From NCBI RefSeq assembly GCF_009811555.1, contig NZ_BLIN01000002.1, positions 682,001-746,000 of the forward strand: a stretch of DNA of 64,000 nucleotides, read 5' to 3'. This DNA comes from Streptomyces caniferus. GTDB lineage: Bacteria > Actinomycetota > Actinomycetes > Streptomycetales > Streptomycetaceae. Position numbers and translations under genes: made by a program. Below, in pieces: positions 1 to 8,354 of this stretch. The first letter of the stretch is position 1; each line of letters begins with the position of its first letter. Below the pieces are notes generated by a model. The model was not told the DNA's origin. It made no database searches and saw nothing but the letters and a program-made list of their open reading frames with translations.

Positions 1-823
1 TGCGCCGGATGCCGGAGAGCTCCTCGACCTCTTCCTGCTCCAGCCAGCCGTCGCAGCCCACCGCCAGCTCGCCGTCGACCTTCTCCAGCGCGGCGAACTC
101 CAGGGCGCTGACCAGGTCCTCGACGTGGCAGAACTGCCAGGCGGGGCGGGACCCGGCGACGACCAGGAGGCGGGGCGACTCGAAGTAGCGGGTCAGCGCC
201 GTATCCGTGCCGCCCACCAGGACGGTGGGGCGCAGCACGGTGACGTTCAGGCCGGGGTGCGCGCGGGGCGCGCGGTGTGCCAGGTGCTCGATCTCCAGGA
301 GGTCGCCGACGCCGGTGGCGTCCGCGGTGGCCCGCAGCTCGGCGTCCTCGGCCAGGGGAACATCGTTGTCGGGCAGCGCCCCGTAGACCATGGCGGAGGT
401 GCACAGCACCGCCCGGTGGACACCGGCGGCCGCGGCGGCGGTGAGCACGGTCTGGGTGCCGCGCACGTTGTACGCGGTGCGCGCCGCGTCGTCGGTCTCC
501 AGGTCGAGGTCGAGCGCCAGGTGGACGACGACGTCCGCGCCGCGCAGTTTGTCGGCGATGGCCGGGTCCCGGACGTCCAGGACGTGCCAGTGCGCCTCGG
601 CGACGTCGCCGCGCCGCTCATCGATGGCCACCACCTCCTTGACCTCGTCGGACGCGACCAGGGCGCGTGTGAGCAGCGCACCGACTCCGGAGGCGGCTCC
701 GGTCACGGCGACCACGGGCCGCCGCAGCGGCCGGTTCGTGGTCCCGCCTGCGGTATCGCCTGCCTTCTCGGTCTGGGCCGCAGCGTTTCGCGCTGCGCGA
801 ACGGTCGGATCTGGGGAACTCAC
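1..823 (-). CDS. NAD-dependent epimerase/dehydratase family protein (C-terminus beyond window)
   Basis: Extended SDR-type sugar-nucleotide epimerase or dehydratase. The start is taken as GTG at 823 because GGAG lies 8 nt upstream. After about 38 polar residues comes a Rossmann strand with the glycine motif VTGAASGVGALL. Further on are DVRDPA (adenine-side acidic region), VVHLALDLD, and CTSAMVYG followed by a proline-rich loop. The reading frame is still open at base 1, so the C-terminus lies outside the window. It is transcribed divergently from the Zincin_2 gene. The substrate cannot be inferred. The active-site YxxxK is not clear in the visible part, so this could be an atypical family member. 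Confidence 0.85.
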   Translation of the reverse strand, partial: MSSPDPTVRAARNAAAQTEKAGDTAGGTTNRPLRRPVVAVTGAASGVGALLTRALVASDEVKEVVAIDERRGDVAEAHWHVLDVRDPAIADKLRGADVVVHLALDLDLETDDAARTAYNVRGTQTVLTAAAAAGVHRAVLCTSAMVYGALPDNDVPLAEDAELRATADATGVGDLLEIEHLAHRAPRAHPGLNVTVLRPTVLVGGTDTALTRYFESPRLLVVAGSRPAWQFCHVEDLVSALEFAALEKVDGELAVGCDGWLEQEEVEELSGIRR

Positions 824-1015
824 CGGGCGTCTCCAGCGGTTGTCTTCAGTGCGGACACGTGCTGACGCGTCCGCACCAGGTGGCGTCCATCCTGCCGCAG
901 CCACCGGGTCAGCGAAGCACCGAGCCCCGAAGCGGTCCGGGTGTCTACGCTGGAGGTGATGTCGGGCAGCCGCCGTCGGCCACCTGGTCGGCGGCCCTAC
1001 GAGCCGAGGAAACCC

Positions 1016-2479
1016 GTGAGTGACACCCCATTTGGATTCGGCCTTCCGCCGGAGGAGCCGGAGGACGGCGACAACGGCAAGAAGAAGGGCGGCCAGGGAG
1101 GTAGCCAGGGCCCCGCGGACCCCTTCGGGTTCGGCGGCGGGAGCGGCGGCGCGGACAACCCGTTCGCGGCGCTCTTCGGCGGCATGGGCGGCCCCGGCGG
1201 CGAAATGAACCCTGGTGACCTGGGAGCCGCGTTCCAGAAGCTCGGGCAGATGCTCTCCTACGAGGGCGGCCCGGTGAACTGGGACATGGCCAAGGACATC
1301 GCGCGGCAGACCGTGGCGCAGGGCGCCGAGGACGGCAGCAAGGACGCGAGTCTGTCGCCGGGCGAGCGCAGCGCGGTCGAGGAGGCCGTACGCCTCGCCG
1401 ACCTGTGGCTGGACGGTGTGACGTCGCTGCCGTCGGGCTCCGGCTCGGTGGTGGCCTGGAGCCGCGCCGAGTGGGTCGAGGAGACCCTCCCGGTGTGGAA
1501 GGACCTGGTCAATCCGCTCGCCGAGCGCGTCGGCTCGGCCATGGGCGACGTACTGCCCGGGGAGATGCAGGCCATGGCGGGCCCGCTGCTCGGGATGATG
1601 CGCTCCATGGGCGGCGCGATGTTCGGCACCCAGATCGGCCAGGCGCTCGGCGTGCTGGCCGGCGAGGTCGTCGGTTCGACGGACATCGGCCTTCCGCTGG
1701 GGCCGGCCGGCAAGGCGGCGCTGCTGCCCGGGAACATCGCGACGTTCGGCGAGGGCCTGGGCGTGCCGGAGGAGGAAGTGCGGCTGTATCTGGCCCTGCG
1801 CGAGGCCGCCCACCAGCGGCTCTTCGCGCATGTGCCGTGGCTGCGCTCGCATCTGTTCGGTGCCGTCGAGGGCTATGCGCGCGGCATCAAGGTCGACACG
1901 ACCAAGCTGGAGGACGTGGTCGGCCAGATCGACCCGCAGCACCCCGAGGAGCTGCAGAACGCCCTTCAGCAGGGCATGTTCCAGCCCGAGGACACCCCGG
2001 AGCAGAAGGCGGCGCTGGCCCGGCTGGAGACCGCGCTGGCCCTCGTCGAGGGCTGGGTGGACGCGGTGGTGCACGCCGCCGCCAAGCCGCATCTGCCGTC
2101 GGCGGACAAGCTCCGTGAGACGCTGCGGCGGCGCCGGGCCAGCGGGGGCCCCGCCGAGCAGACGTTCTCGACGCTGATCGGTCTGCAGCTGCGGCCGCGG
2201 CGGCTGCGGGACGCCTCGCGGCTGTGGGCGTCACTGACCGACGCGCGCGGTCTGGAGGGCCGCGACGGCCTGTGGGAGCACCCGGACATGCTGCCGACGG
2301 CGGCCGACCTGGACGACCCGGACGGCTTCGTGCACCACGAGCAGCCGGACTTCTCCGAGCTCGACAAGATGCTCGGCGAGGCCGCGAGCGGCAACAAGCC
2401 GGACCTGGAGAAGCCCGCCCGGGAGAGCGAGGGCCCGGACGGGACCCCCGGCGAGGGCAAGGACGACGGCGACAAGTGA
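1016..2479 (+). CDS. Zincin_2 (DUF2342) family putative zinc-dependent metalloprotease
   Basis: Protein of 487 aa starting at GTG 1016, with GAGGA 5 nt upstream. Residues 1-90 are Gly/Asp-rich and probably disordered. The conserved core (about 95-430) has the family pattern GSVVAWSRAEWVEETLP, a Gly/Met-rich helix, and LREAAHQRLF near residue 265, the presumed zinc-site helix. The C-terminus is acidic. A mycobacterial homologue (Rv3195, from memory) sits in the same neighbourhood. The stop overlaps the start of the downstream NUDIX gene, so the two are translationally coupled. Peptidase activity is inferred from the family name only; no substrate is known. Confidence 0.85.
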   Translation: MSDTPFGFGLPPEEPEDGDNGKKKGGQGGSQGPADPFGFGGGSGGADNPFAALFGGMGGPGGEMNPGDLGAAFQKLGQMLSYEGGPVNWDMAKDIARQTVAQGAEDGSKDASLSPGERSAVEEAVRLADLWLDGVTSLPSGSGSVVAWSRAEWVEETLPVWKDLVNPLAERVGSAMGDVLPGEMQAMAGPLLGMMRSMGGAMFGTQIGQALGVLAGEVVGSTDIGLPLGPAGKAALLPGNIATFGEGLGVPEEEVRLYLALREAAHQRLFAHVPWLRSHLFGAVEGYARGIKVDTTKLEDVVGQIDPQHPEELQNALQQGMFQPEDTPEQKAALARLETALALVEGWVDAVVHAAAKPHLPSADKLRETLRRRRASGGPAEQTFSTLIGLQLRPRRLRDASRLWASLTDARGLEGRDGLWEHPDMLPTAADLDDPDGFVHHEQPDFSELDKMLGEAASGNKPDLEKPARESEGPDGTPGEGKDDGDK

Positions 2480-3006
2480 GTCTGCACGAGGAAGCGGCGC
2501 GGGTGCTCAAGGAGTGGCCCGCGCCGTCCCCCGAACAGGAACAGCTGCGGCTGACGTACCTGGACCATCTCGCCGCCCATCGGGACGGCATGTGGAAGCC
2601 CTGCAAGGACGGACACCTCACGGCCAGCGCGCTGGTGATCGACCCGGCCGGCGGCCGGGTGCTGCTCACCCTCCACCGCAAGCTGGAGATGTGGCTGCAG
2701 ATGGGCGGCCACTGCGAGCCGGAGGACGCCTCGCTGGCCGATGCGGCGCTGCGTGAGGCGCGCGAGGAGTCGGGGATCGCGCAGGGGCTGACGCTGCTGC
2801 CCGGCGGCCCGGTGCGGCTGGACCGTCATCACACGCCCTGCGCGGTGCATCTGGACGTCCAGTACGCGGCGCTGGCCCCCGCGGACGCGGTGGCGGCGAT
2901 CAGCGACGAGTCGCTGGATCTGCGGTGGTTCGCCTACGACGAGGTGCCCGGCGTCGCCGACACCTCGGTGGTGCGGTTGGTGGAGCGCACCCGCGCACTC
3001 CTCTAG
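2476..3006 (+). CDS. NUDIX hydrolase
   Basis: Protein of 176 aa. The GTG start (2476-2478) overlaps the TGA of the upstream gene in a GTGA arrangement. The NUDIX fold is recognised from MGGHCEPED followed by ALREAREESGI. The helix REAREESG is intact, but the glutamate usually found 7 residues before RE is replaced or shifted, so the box is atypical. Such proteins hydrolyse nucleoside diphosphates linked to another moiety; the substrate here is unknown. Co-transcription with the Zincin_2 gene is inferred from the overlap. A strong hairpin follows 25 bases after the stop. Confidence 0.85.
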   Translation: MSLHEEAARVLKEWPAPSPEQEQLRLTYLDHLAAHRDGMWKPCKDGHLTASALVIDPAGGRVLLTLHRKLEMWLQMGGHCEPEDASLADAALREAREESGIAQGLTLLPGGPVRLDRHHTPCAVHLDVQYAALAPADAVAAISDESLDLRWFAYDEVPGVADTSVVRLVERTRALL

Positions 3007-3031
3007 CCGCCGGCAGACCCGCATCGCCCGC

Positions 3032-3069
3032 GCTTCGGCGCCCGCCCTTTCCCGGGTGGGCGCCGAAGC
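3032..3069. terminator. Bidirectional hairpin between convergent genes
   Basis: A 16-bp inverted repeat (3032-3047 with 3054-3069, one G:U pair) has a 6-base loop. It lies between the ends of the NUDIX gene (+) and the last AIM24 gene (-). There is no long T-run, as is usual for high-GC actinomycete terminators. Confidence 0.7.
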
Positions 3070-3112
3070 ACGTCAACGGCGTGCCGGCAAACGTCGGTGA
3101 CGCTGCGGGCGG

Positions 3113-3871
3113 TCAGTTGGTGAAGATGTTGCCCTGGTTCATGCCCCGCGCGCCCTGCTGGCCCATGCCGAACTGGGCGGCCGCACCGGAGCCGATGACG
3201 GCGTTCTGCGGCGGCAGCAGCTCGCTGGGCTGGACCAGTGCGTAGCCCTGGCCGAGGAAGCTGAGCTCCCAGCCCTCGCCGGTGTTGCCGCGCCGGCGGA
3301 ACACTCCCGAGGAGTGCGTCTGCGCCTGCATCTGCACCCGCAGCGAGGCGGACCAGGCGACCACCGCGTCGGCGTCGGCGTTGACGTACTTGTCGGGCGT
3401 GACCTGCAGCATCAGCGGTTCGCCGGAGGTCATCAGGACCACCTGGCCCTGCCCGGAGATGTTGAGCTGGTACTTGCCGGTGCCGGAGATGCCGTACTGG
3501 CTGTCGACGGAGACGACCTCCCAGTGGAGGCGGGAGTCCAGCGCCAGGACGTAACTGCTGTCCACGGTCAGGCCGTCGTGGTCGACGTCGACGACATGGA
3601 TGTACTGGGCGAGGTTGGCCAGGTAGACCGTGCCCTGCCCGGAGACGCGCATCAGGTCGAGACCCTCGCCGGAATGCGCGCGGGTGCGGTGCTGGCCGGG
3701 CGTCTGGTAGTTGCCGTCGAATTCGAGCAGCCCCTGGTAGGCGACCATCGCGCCCTTGCGGGCGAGAAGGTCCTCGTGGCCCTGGAGGGCGACGCGCAGC
3801 AGCTGGCTGTTCTGCAGGGCGTAGCGGTCCTGGGTCTGTGCCTCCGTGAAGGCGAAAAGCGGACTCTGCAT
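3113..3871 (-). CDS. AIM24 family protein (third gene of an AIM24 operon)
   Basis: Protein of 252 aa starting at ATG 3871. It is built of beta-rich AIM24/TRAP-like repeats: GAMVAYQGLLEFDG, GLDLMRVSGQGTVYLANLAQ and a final SFLGQGYALVQPSELLP. No signal peptide or membrane segment is seen, so it is probably cytoplasmic. It is the last of three adjacent AIM24-domain genes on this strand, 20 bp after the previous stop. The bacterial function is poorly understood; the mitochondrial namesake affects inner-membrane organisation. The paralogues look like old tandem duplicates. Confidence 0.85.
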   Translation of the reverse strand: MQSPLFAFTEAQTQDRYALQNSQLLRVALQGHEDLLARKGAMVAYQGLLEFDGNYQTPGQHRTRAHSGEGLDLMRVSGQGTVYLANLAQYIHVVDVDHDGLTVDSSYVLALDSRLHWEVVSVDSQYGISGTGKYQLNISGQGQVVLMTSGEPLMLQVTPDKYVNADADAVVAWSASLRVQMQAQTHSSGVFRRRGNTGEGWELSFLGQGYALVQPSELLPPQNAVIGSGAAAQFGMGQQGARGMNQGNIFTN

Positions 3872-3891
3872 GGCGTGTTCGGTCCTCCCCC

Positions 3892-4575
3892 TCAGCCCCG
3901 GGCCCGGAGCCGGTCGGTGCTGTCCTCGCTGGGCTGGACGACGACGAACCCGTGGCCGGAGAAGCCCAGTTGGTACGCCTCGCCGCTGCCGCGCCCGATC
4001 ATCGAGGACGCCTTGAAGCTGCGCTTGCCCTTCATCTTCAGATTGGTCGACCAGGCGACCAGGGCGTCCGGGTCCACATACGTCTCGTCCTCGCCGCGGC
4101 CGCAGTCGACGACGATGGGCGTGCCCCGGGAGGTCAGGGCGACCCAGCCGGTGCCGGAGATACCGACGTTGAAGAGCCCCTGGCCGGCGAACTTCGCCAT
4201 GCCCTTGACGCGCTGCACGCCCCACTGGAGCTGTGCGTCGAAGGCGAGGAGGTTGGTGCCGTTGACGGAGAGCGAATCGCCGTCGAGGTTGATGCAGACG
4301 ACGTCGGCGCCGTAGTCGGCGAGGTAGAGCAGGCCGTCTCCGGAGCACTTCATCAAAGGTGCGCCTTCGCCGGTGATCCACTGGGACGCCATCTGGCGGA
4401 CGGCGGGCGGGTTCGGCTCGTACTGGACGAAGCCTTCGTAGGCGACCATCGAGCCGGTGCGCGCGAAGACGTCCTGGCCGCTCTGCATGGCGATCTTCAC
4501 CATGGCGCTGCCGTGGTTCTCCATACGGGCGGCGGGCGGGGTCGGGACGTAGCCCGACAGCTGCTGCTGGTTCAT
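3892..4575 (-). CDS. AIM24 family protein (second gene of the operon)
   Basis: Protein of 227 aa starting at ATG 4575. A short Pro/Gln-rich N-terminus precedes the AIM24 domain, with motifs TGSMVAYEGFVQYEP, LMKCSGDGLLYLADYGADV, VGISGTGWVALTSRGTP and LGFSGHGFVVVQPSED. The same motifs recur in the two flanking genes. The start is 11 bp after the stop of the TerD-AIM24 gene, which indicates an operon. No catalytic residues can be proposed. Confidence 0.85.
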   Translation of the reverse strand: MNQQQLSGYVPTPPAARMENHGSAMVKIAMQSGQDVFARTGSMVAYEGFVQYEPNPPAVRQMASQWITGEGAPLMKCSGDGLLYLADYGADVVCINLDGDSLSVNGTNLLAFDAQLQWGVQRVKGMAKFAGQGLFNVGISGTGWVALTSRGTPIVVDCGRGEDETYVDPDALVAWSTNLKMKGKRSFKASSMIGRGSGEAYQLGFSGHGFVVVQPSEDSTDRLRARG

Positions 4576-4586
4576 GACGGGCTCCC

Positions 4587-6254
4587 TCAGACCTCGTAGG
4601 GCTGGACGACGATGAAGTTGCCGGGCGCGCCGCGGAACTGGAGGTTCACGGTCTCGCCGGAGTGGCCGGGGAAGGCGTGCCGGCGCAGGCTCACCTGACT
4701 GGAGATGATCACCTGCGAGGCCGCGGACCAGGCCACGATGGCATTGGCATCGGCGAAGGTGGTCGGGGTGACCGGCAGCACGACCGGGGTGCCCTGGGTC
4801 TTGACGACGAGGGTGCCGGTGCCCTGGAACTGCATGGTGAACAGGGCGCCACCGGGGATGCCGTGGCCCTCGATGCGGCGGACCTCGTGCTGCAACGACT
4901 CGTCGAAGGCGAGGACGCTCTCGGCGGACACGCAGATCGCGTCGCCCTGCAGCTCGATGGGGTGGACATGGGCGCTGTTCTCGGCGAAGAAGACCTGGCC
5001 CTGGCCGGTGCAGCGCATCAGCTGCATTTCCTGGCCGGTGGCGTTGCCGACGATCCGGCCGCGGAAGCCGGCGCCCTTGTAGCCGAAGTCGACCTTGCCC
5101 TGGTAGAGCACCATGCTGCCCTGGCGGGCGAGCACCGGCTGGCCGTCGACGCCGAGGTCGACACGGATCAGCTTGCTGTTCTGCGGGGTCCAGCGCTGGC
5201 CGGTGGGGGCTTCCTTGTACTTGTCCAGTACGACGCCGAGGCCGGGGCCGCCGCCCTGGGGGACCGCCGGGGCCTGGCCGCCGGGGTACGGGGCGCCCGG
5301 GGGCGGTCCCGGCTGACCGTACGGGGCGGGCTGTCCCTGCGGGGCACCGTATCCGCCGGGCGGCGGGGCGGGCTGGCCGTAGGGCGGAGCCTGCTGGCCC
5401 GGGAAACCGCCGGGCACGGTCTGCTGCTGTCCGTAGGGGTCCTGGCCGGGCGCCGGCTGGCCGTACGGGGCGGGCGGCTGCTGGCCGGGCGGCGCCAGCG
5501 GCGCGGCGATGGTGGGCGCGTGGTGCACCTGCGGGGCGGTGGGCTGCGGCGCGGCCGGGGGCGCTTGCGGCGCGCCCTGGGGCGGGCCGAAGTCGGGCGC
5601 GGGCTGCAGGGGTACGGGCGCGGCGGCGGGCGCCCCGAAGGACGGCGCGGGGGCCGCCGCACCGGACGGCGGCGCGAAGCCGGGCGCGCCCTGCGGCGCG
5701 GCGGGCGGCGCGGGTGCCTCGGCCTCTTCGGCGACCTCGCCGCCGAAGTTCTTCAGCAGCGCCTCGAGGCCGCCGTCGAAGCCCTGGCCGACCGCGGCGA
5801 ACCGCCAGACGTCCTTGAGGTAGAAGTCACCGAGCATGACGGCGCGTTCGGTGCTGAACTCGCTGCCGTCGAAGGAGTAGCGGGCGACCTCTTCGCCTCC
5901 GGCCACGATCCGGAGGTAGCCGGGGCCGATCTGCGAGATCTGGCCCGCGCCGTCGAGCGCGGCGGTGAAGGAGAGCTTCTGGATGTGCGGGGGGATCTTG
6001 TCGAGGGTGACCCGGAACGACTCGCTGTCGCCGGCCTGCGCCCCGAGCAGCTGGATCGACTCCTCGGGCGACTTGGGCTGGTTGAAGAAGATGAAGTACC
6101 GGTCGTCGGACAGCCGCTCGTCGGCGTCCAGACCGAAGCAGCTGATGTCGAAGGTCAGGCCGGATCCGGCGATCTGCACGCCGACGTACAGATCCGTTCC
6201 CGCCGTCAGATCACCGATCTTGGCCTTGTGGCCCCGCTGGAATTCCCTGGCCAT
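4587..6254 (-). CDS. TerD - (Pro/Gln-rich linker) - AIM24 fusion protein
   Basis: Protein of 555 aa starting at ATG 6254. Residues 1-185 form a TerD (CABP/stress-protein) domain, with DLYVGVQIAGSGLTFDISCF, ERLSDDRYFIFFNQPKSPEES and a terminal FYLKDVWRFAAVGQGFDGGL. Residues 190-345 are a Pro/Gln/Gly/Ala low-complexity linker with PYGQPAP-type repeats. Residues 350-555 are an AIM24 domain ending in FIVVQPYEV. TerD domains bind calcium and accompany stress and tellurite-type operons. The usual terZABCE partners are absent here, so tellurite resistance should not be assumed. It is the first gene of a three-gene minus-strand operon. Confidence 0.88.
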   Translation of the reverse strand: MAREFQRGHKAKIGDLTAGTDLYVGVQIAGSGLTFDISCFGLDADERLSDDRYFIFFNQPKSPEESIQLLGAQAGDSESFRVTLDKIPPHIQKLSFTAALDGAGQISQIGPGYLRIVAGGEEVARYSFDGSEFSTERAVMLGDFYLKDVWRFAAVGQGFDGGLEALLKNFGGEVAEEAEAPAPPAAPQGAPGFAPPSGAAAPAPSFGAPAAAPVPLQPAPDFGPPQGAPQAPPAAPQPTAPQVHHAPTIAAPLAPPGQQPPAPYGQPAPGQDPYGQQQTVPGGFPGQQAPPYGQPAPPPGGYGAPQGQPAPYGQPGPPPGAPYPGGQAPAVPQGGGPGLGVVLDKYKEAPTGQRWTPQNSKLIRVDLGVDGQPVLARQGSMVLYQGKVDFGYKGAGFRGRIVGNATGQEMQLMRCTGQGQVFFAENSAHVHPIELQGDAICVSAESVLAFDESLQHEVRRIEGHGIPGGALFTMQFQGTGTLVVKTQGTPVVLPVTPTTFADANAIVAWSAASQVIISSQVSLRRHAFPGHSGETVNLQFRGAPGNFIVVQPYEV

Positions 6255-6367
6255 ACGTAACGCCCGTCCCCCGCTCCCGCTGTGAGTTCCTTCTGCGCGG
6301 CCAGGCTAACCGCTGGCGCCGACAACGGGCGATGCCGGGGCGCGACGGATCTCGCCGGCTGCCGCGG

Positions 6368-6991
6368 TCAATCGCCGCGGGCGGCGGGCAGCTGGGGCAG
6401 CCGGTCGGCCGCGACCACTCCTTCGAGGTAGCCGCGGGCCCGCTCCGTACGGGGGTAGGCCTCCAGCAGCCGCCAGAAACGGGGGCCGTGGCCGGGGACG
6501 AGCAGATGGGCGAGTTCGTGCAGCAGGACGTAGTCGATGACGTACTCCGGCATGCCCTGAAGACGGTGCGACAGGCGGATGCTGCCCTCAGCGGGGGTGC
6601 ACGAGCCCCAGCGGGTGTTCTGGTTGGTCACCCAGCGCACCGACGCGGGGCGGGCCCGGCCGTCCAGATACTGGCCGGAGAGCCGTTCGGCGCGCTGGAC
6701 CAGCTCGCCGTCGCCCAGCAGCCGCTTGCTTTCCTGGGCGGCGAGCTTGTCCAGCATGACGGTGACCCAACGCCGCTCCTCCGCCTCGGACATACGGGCC
6801 GGAATCAGGACAACGGTGCGGTCGCCCTCGCGGTACGCCGAGACCGTTCTGCGCCGCCGTGAGCTGCGGCGCACCTCGACGGCGCTGGTACCCGGCCGGC
6901 GGGCTTCGGGGCTCGGGGCAGGCCTGCGCGATGTGTCAGCGGCGCGGCGCAGGGGTGTCTCCCCGGGTCCGTGGGAGGGGTCGGCGGGCAC
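6368..6991 (-). CDS. YgjP/WUG114-type zinc metallopeptidase (M48-like)
   Basis: Protein of 207 aa with the proposed GTG start at 6991. The ribosome-binding site is weak, so a start further inside is possible. The N-terminal 60 residues are basic and disordered. The domain follows with WVTNQNTRWGSCTP, LSHRLQGMPEYVIDYVLLHE and the zinc motif HELAHLLVPGHGPRFW (HExxH plus a downstream GH). This architecture is typical of small cytosolic YgjP-like metalloproteases. The start lies 178 bp from the divergent ThiF-like gene. The substrate is unknown. Confidence 0.85.
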   Translation of the reverse strand: MPADPSHGPGETPLRRAADTSRRPAPSPEARRPGTSAVEVRRSSRRRRTVSAYREGDRTVVLIPARMSEAEERRWVTVMLDKLAAQESKRLLGDGELVQRAERLSGQYLDGRARPASVRWVTNQNTRWGSCTPAEGSIRLSHRLQGMPEYVIDYVLLHELAHLLVPGHGPRFWRLLEAYPRTERARGYLEGVVAADRLPQLPAARGD

Positions 6992-7169
6992 GCGCCCGAC
7001 GTTACCCGCTGGCGGTGCACGAAGTCCCGCCCCGCGGTCGGTTCGCCACCGAACCACTCCATGGCGTGCACCGCTTGTACGACCGCTGCCCCCTGCCTGT
7101 GGATAACTTCCGCACGAATCCGCGGCACGGCGCATGCTGAGGGCCGGACGACGAAGGACGGGGGCAACG

Positions 7170-8298
7170 ATGCGGCATCCGATGCTCAAGCCCGCGCTGC
7201 GGCGCGGCTGGCGCGACCGGGAAACGGTGCGGTTCGGTGTGGCGCCGGCGCATGCGCTGGTGGTCGGCCCGGTCGACACGGCGACCGGCAGCTTCCTCTC
7301 GCTGATCGACGGCACCCGCACCCTGCAGCAACTGATCGACGAGGCCGCGTTGCTCGACCTCCCGCCCGACCACGTACGGGGTGTGGTCGACCGGCTCGGC
7401 GCGGCCGGGCTGCTGGAAGCGCCCACCGCCGGCGGCCCGTCGGCCGAGGCCGTACGGGCGGACCAGGCCGCCTTCGAACGGCTGCGGCCCGACCTGGCGT
7501 CGCTCTCGGTACGGCATCCGGAGCCCGCGGGCGCCCTGGGCCGGATGGGCGCGCGCCGGGCGGTCCGGGCGCGGGTCAAGGGAGCGGGTCGGGTCGGCGC
7601 CGCGATCGCGGCGCTGCTCTCGGCCTCGGGGATCGGCCGGGTGGAGGTGGTCGACGGCGGCACGGTCCAGCCGTGGGACGTGATGCCCGGCGCCCTGCCC
7701 GCCGAGCGGACCGGAGAGCGGCGGGACGCCGCCGCGCGACGGCTGGTCCGCCGGTCCTCCCCCTGGGGCCGTACGCCGCGGCCGCGGGTCCCGGTGGACG
7801 AATCCGGTGAACCCGGACTGTCCCTCATGGTGCTCGCCCCGCGCGACGGGCTCGGCGCGTACGCCCCCGACCCCCGTGATCTCCGAGCCGCTGCTCACCG
7901 CCGGCATCCCGCATCTTTACGCGGGGGTGATCGAGGGCACGGGGGTGGTGGGTCCGTTGGTACTGCCCGGAGGTTCGGCCTGTGCCCGTTGCGATGAACT
8001 GCGCCGTACGGACGCGGAGCCGGCCTGGCCGCGGCTGCTGGCGCAGTGGCGGTCGGGACGAGGTTCCCCCGCGGTGCCGGCCTGCGATGCCGCGCTGGCA
8101 ACGGCGGTCGCGGGAGTCGCCGCCGTGCAGGCACTGACGTTCCTGGACGGTGAACTGCCGCCGTGCACAGGGGTGCGGATGGAGCTCGCCTCGCCGTGTG
8201 CCACCGTGCGCACGGTGCGGATCGAGCCGCATCCGGAGTGCGGCTGCGGTGCTGCCGATGCCCGGTGTACGGCAGACGCCTCGGATCCTCGGCCGTGA
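7170..8298 (+). pseudogene. ThiF/E1-like family gene with a one-base frameshift
   Basis: The start is ATG 7170 with AAGGA and GGGGG upstream. The N-terminus (about 1-90) resembles a PqqD-like leader-binding fold, and a Rossmann segment follows with VKGAGRVGAAIAALL and VEVVDGGTVQPWDVMPG. The first frame runs into a non-homologous tail after AYAPDP. Homologous-looking sequence continues in the +1 frame as VISEPLLTAGIPHLYAGV, GPLVLPGGSACARCDEL and a Cys-rich end (ECGCG). The switch falls in the C-run at 7871-7875; removing one C restores a single frame of about 375 aa. Either the gene is a recent pseudogene or the assembly has a homopolymer error. A homologue (Rv3196, from memory) sits in the same place in mycobacteria. 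Confidence 0.75.
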
Positions 8299-8354
8299 CA
8301 CGCCACAATGACGGAGTAACCCCGGTTGGGGGACAGTGTGAGTTGGAGGGGCGC

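Noticed and set aside
4587..6254. Tellurite-resistance operon suggested by the TerD domain
   Set aside because: terB, terC, terZ and related genes are absent; only AIM24 paralogues accompany it.
7170..8298. Possible RiPP/TOMM biosynthetic locus based on the ThiF-like, PqqD-like protein
   Set aside because: No precursor peptide, YcaO or dehydrogenase gene is nearby, and the gene belongs to a conserved housekeeping neighbourhood.
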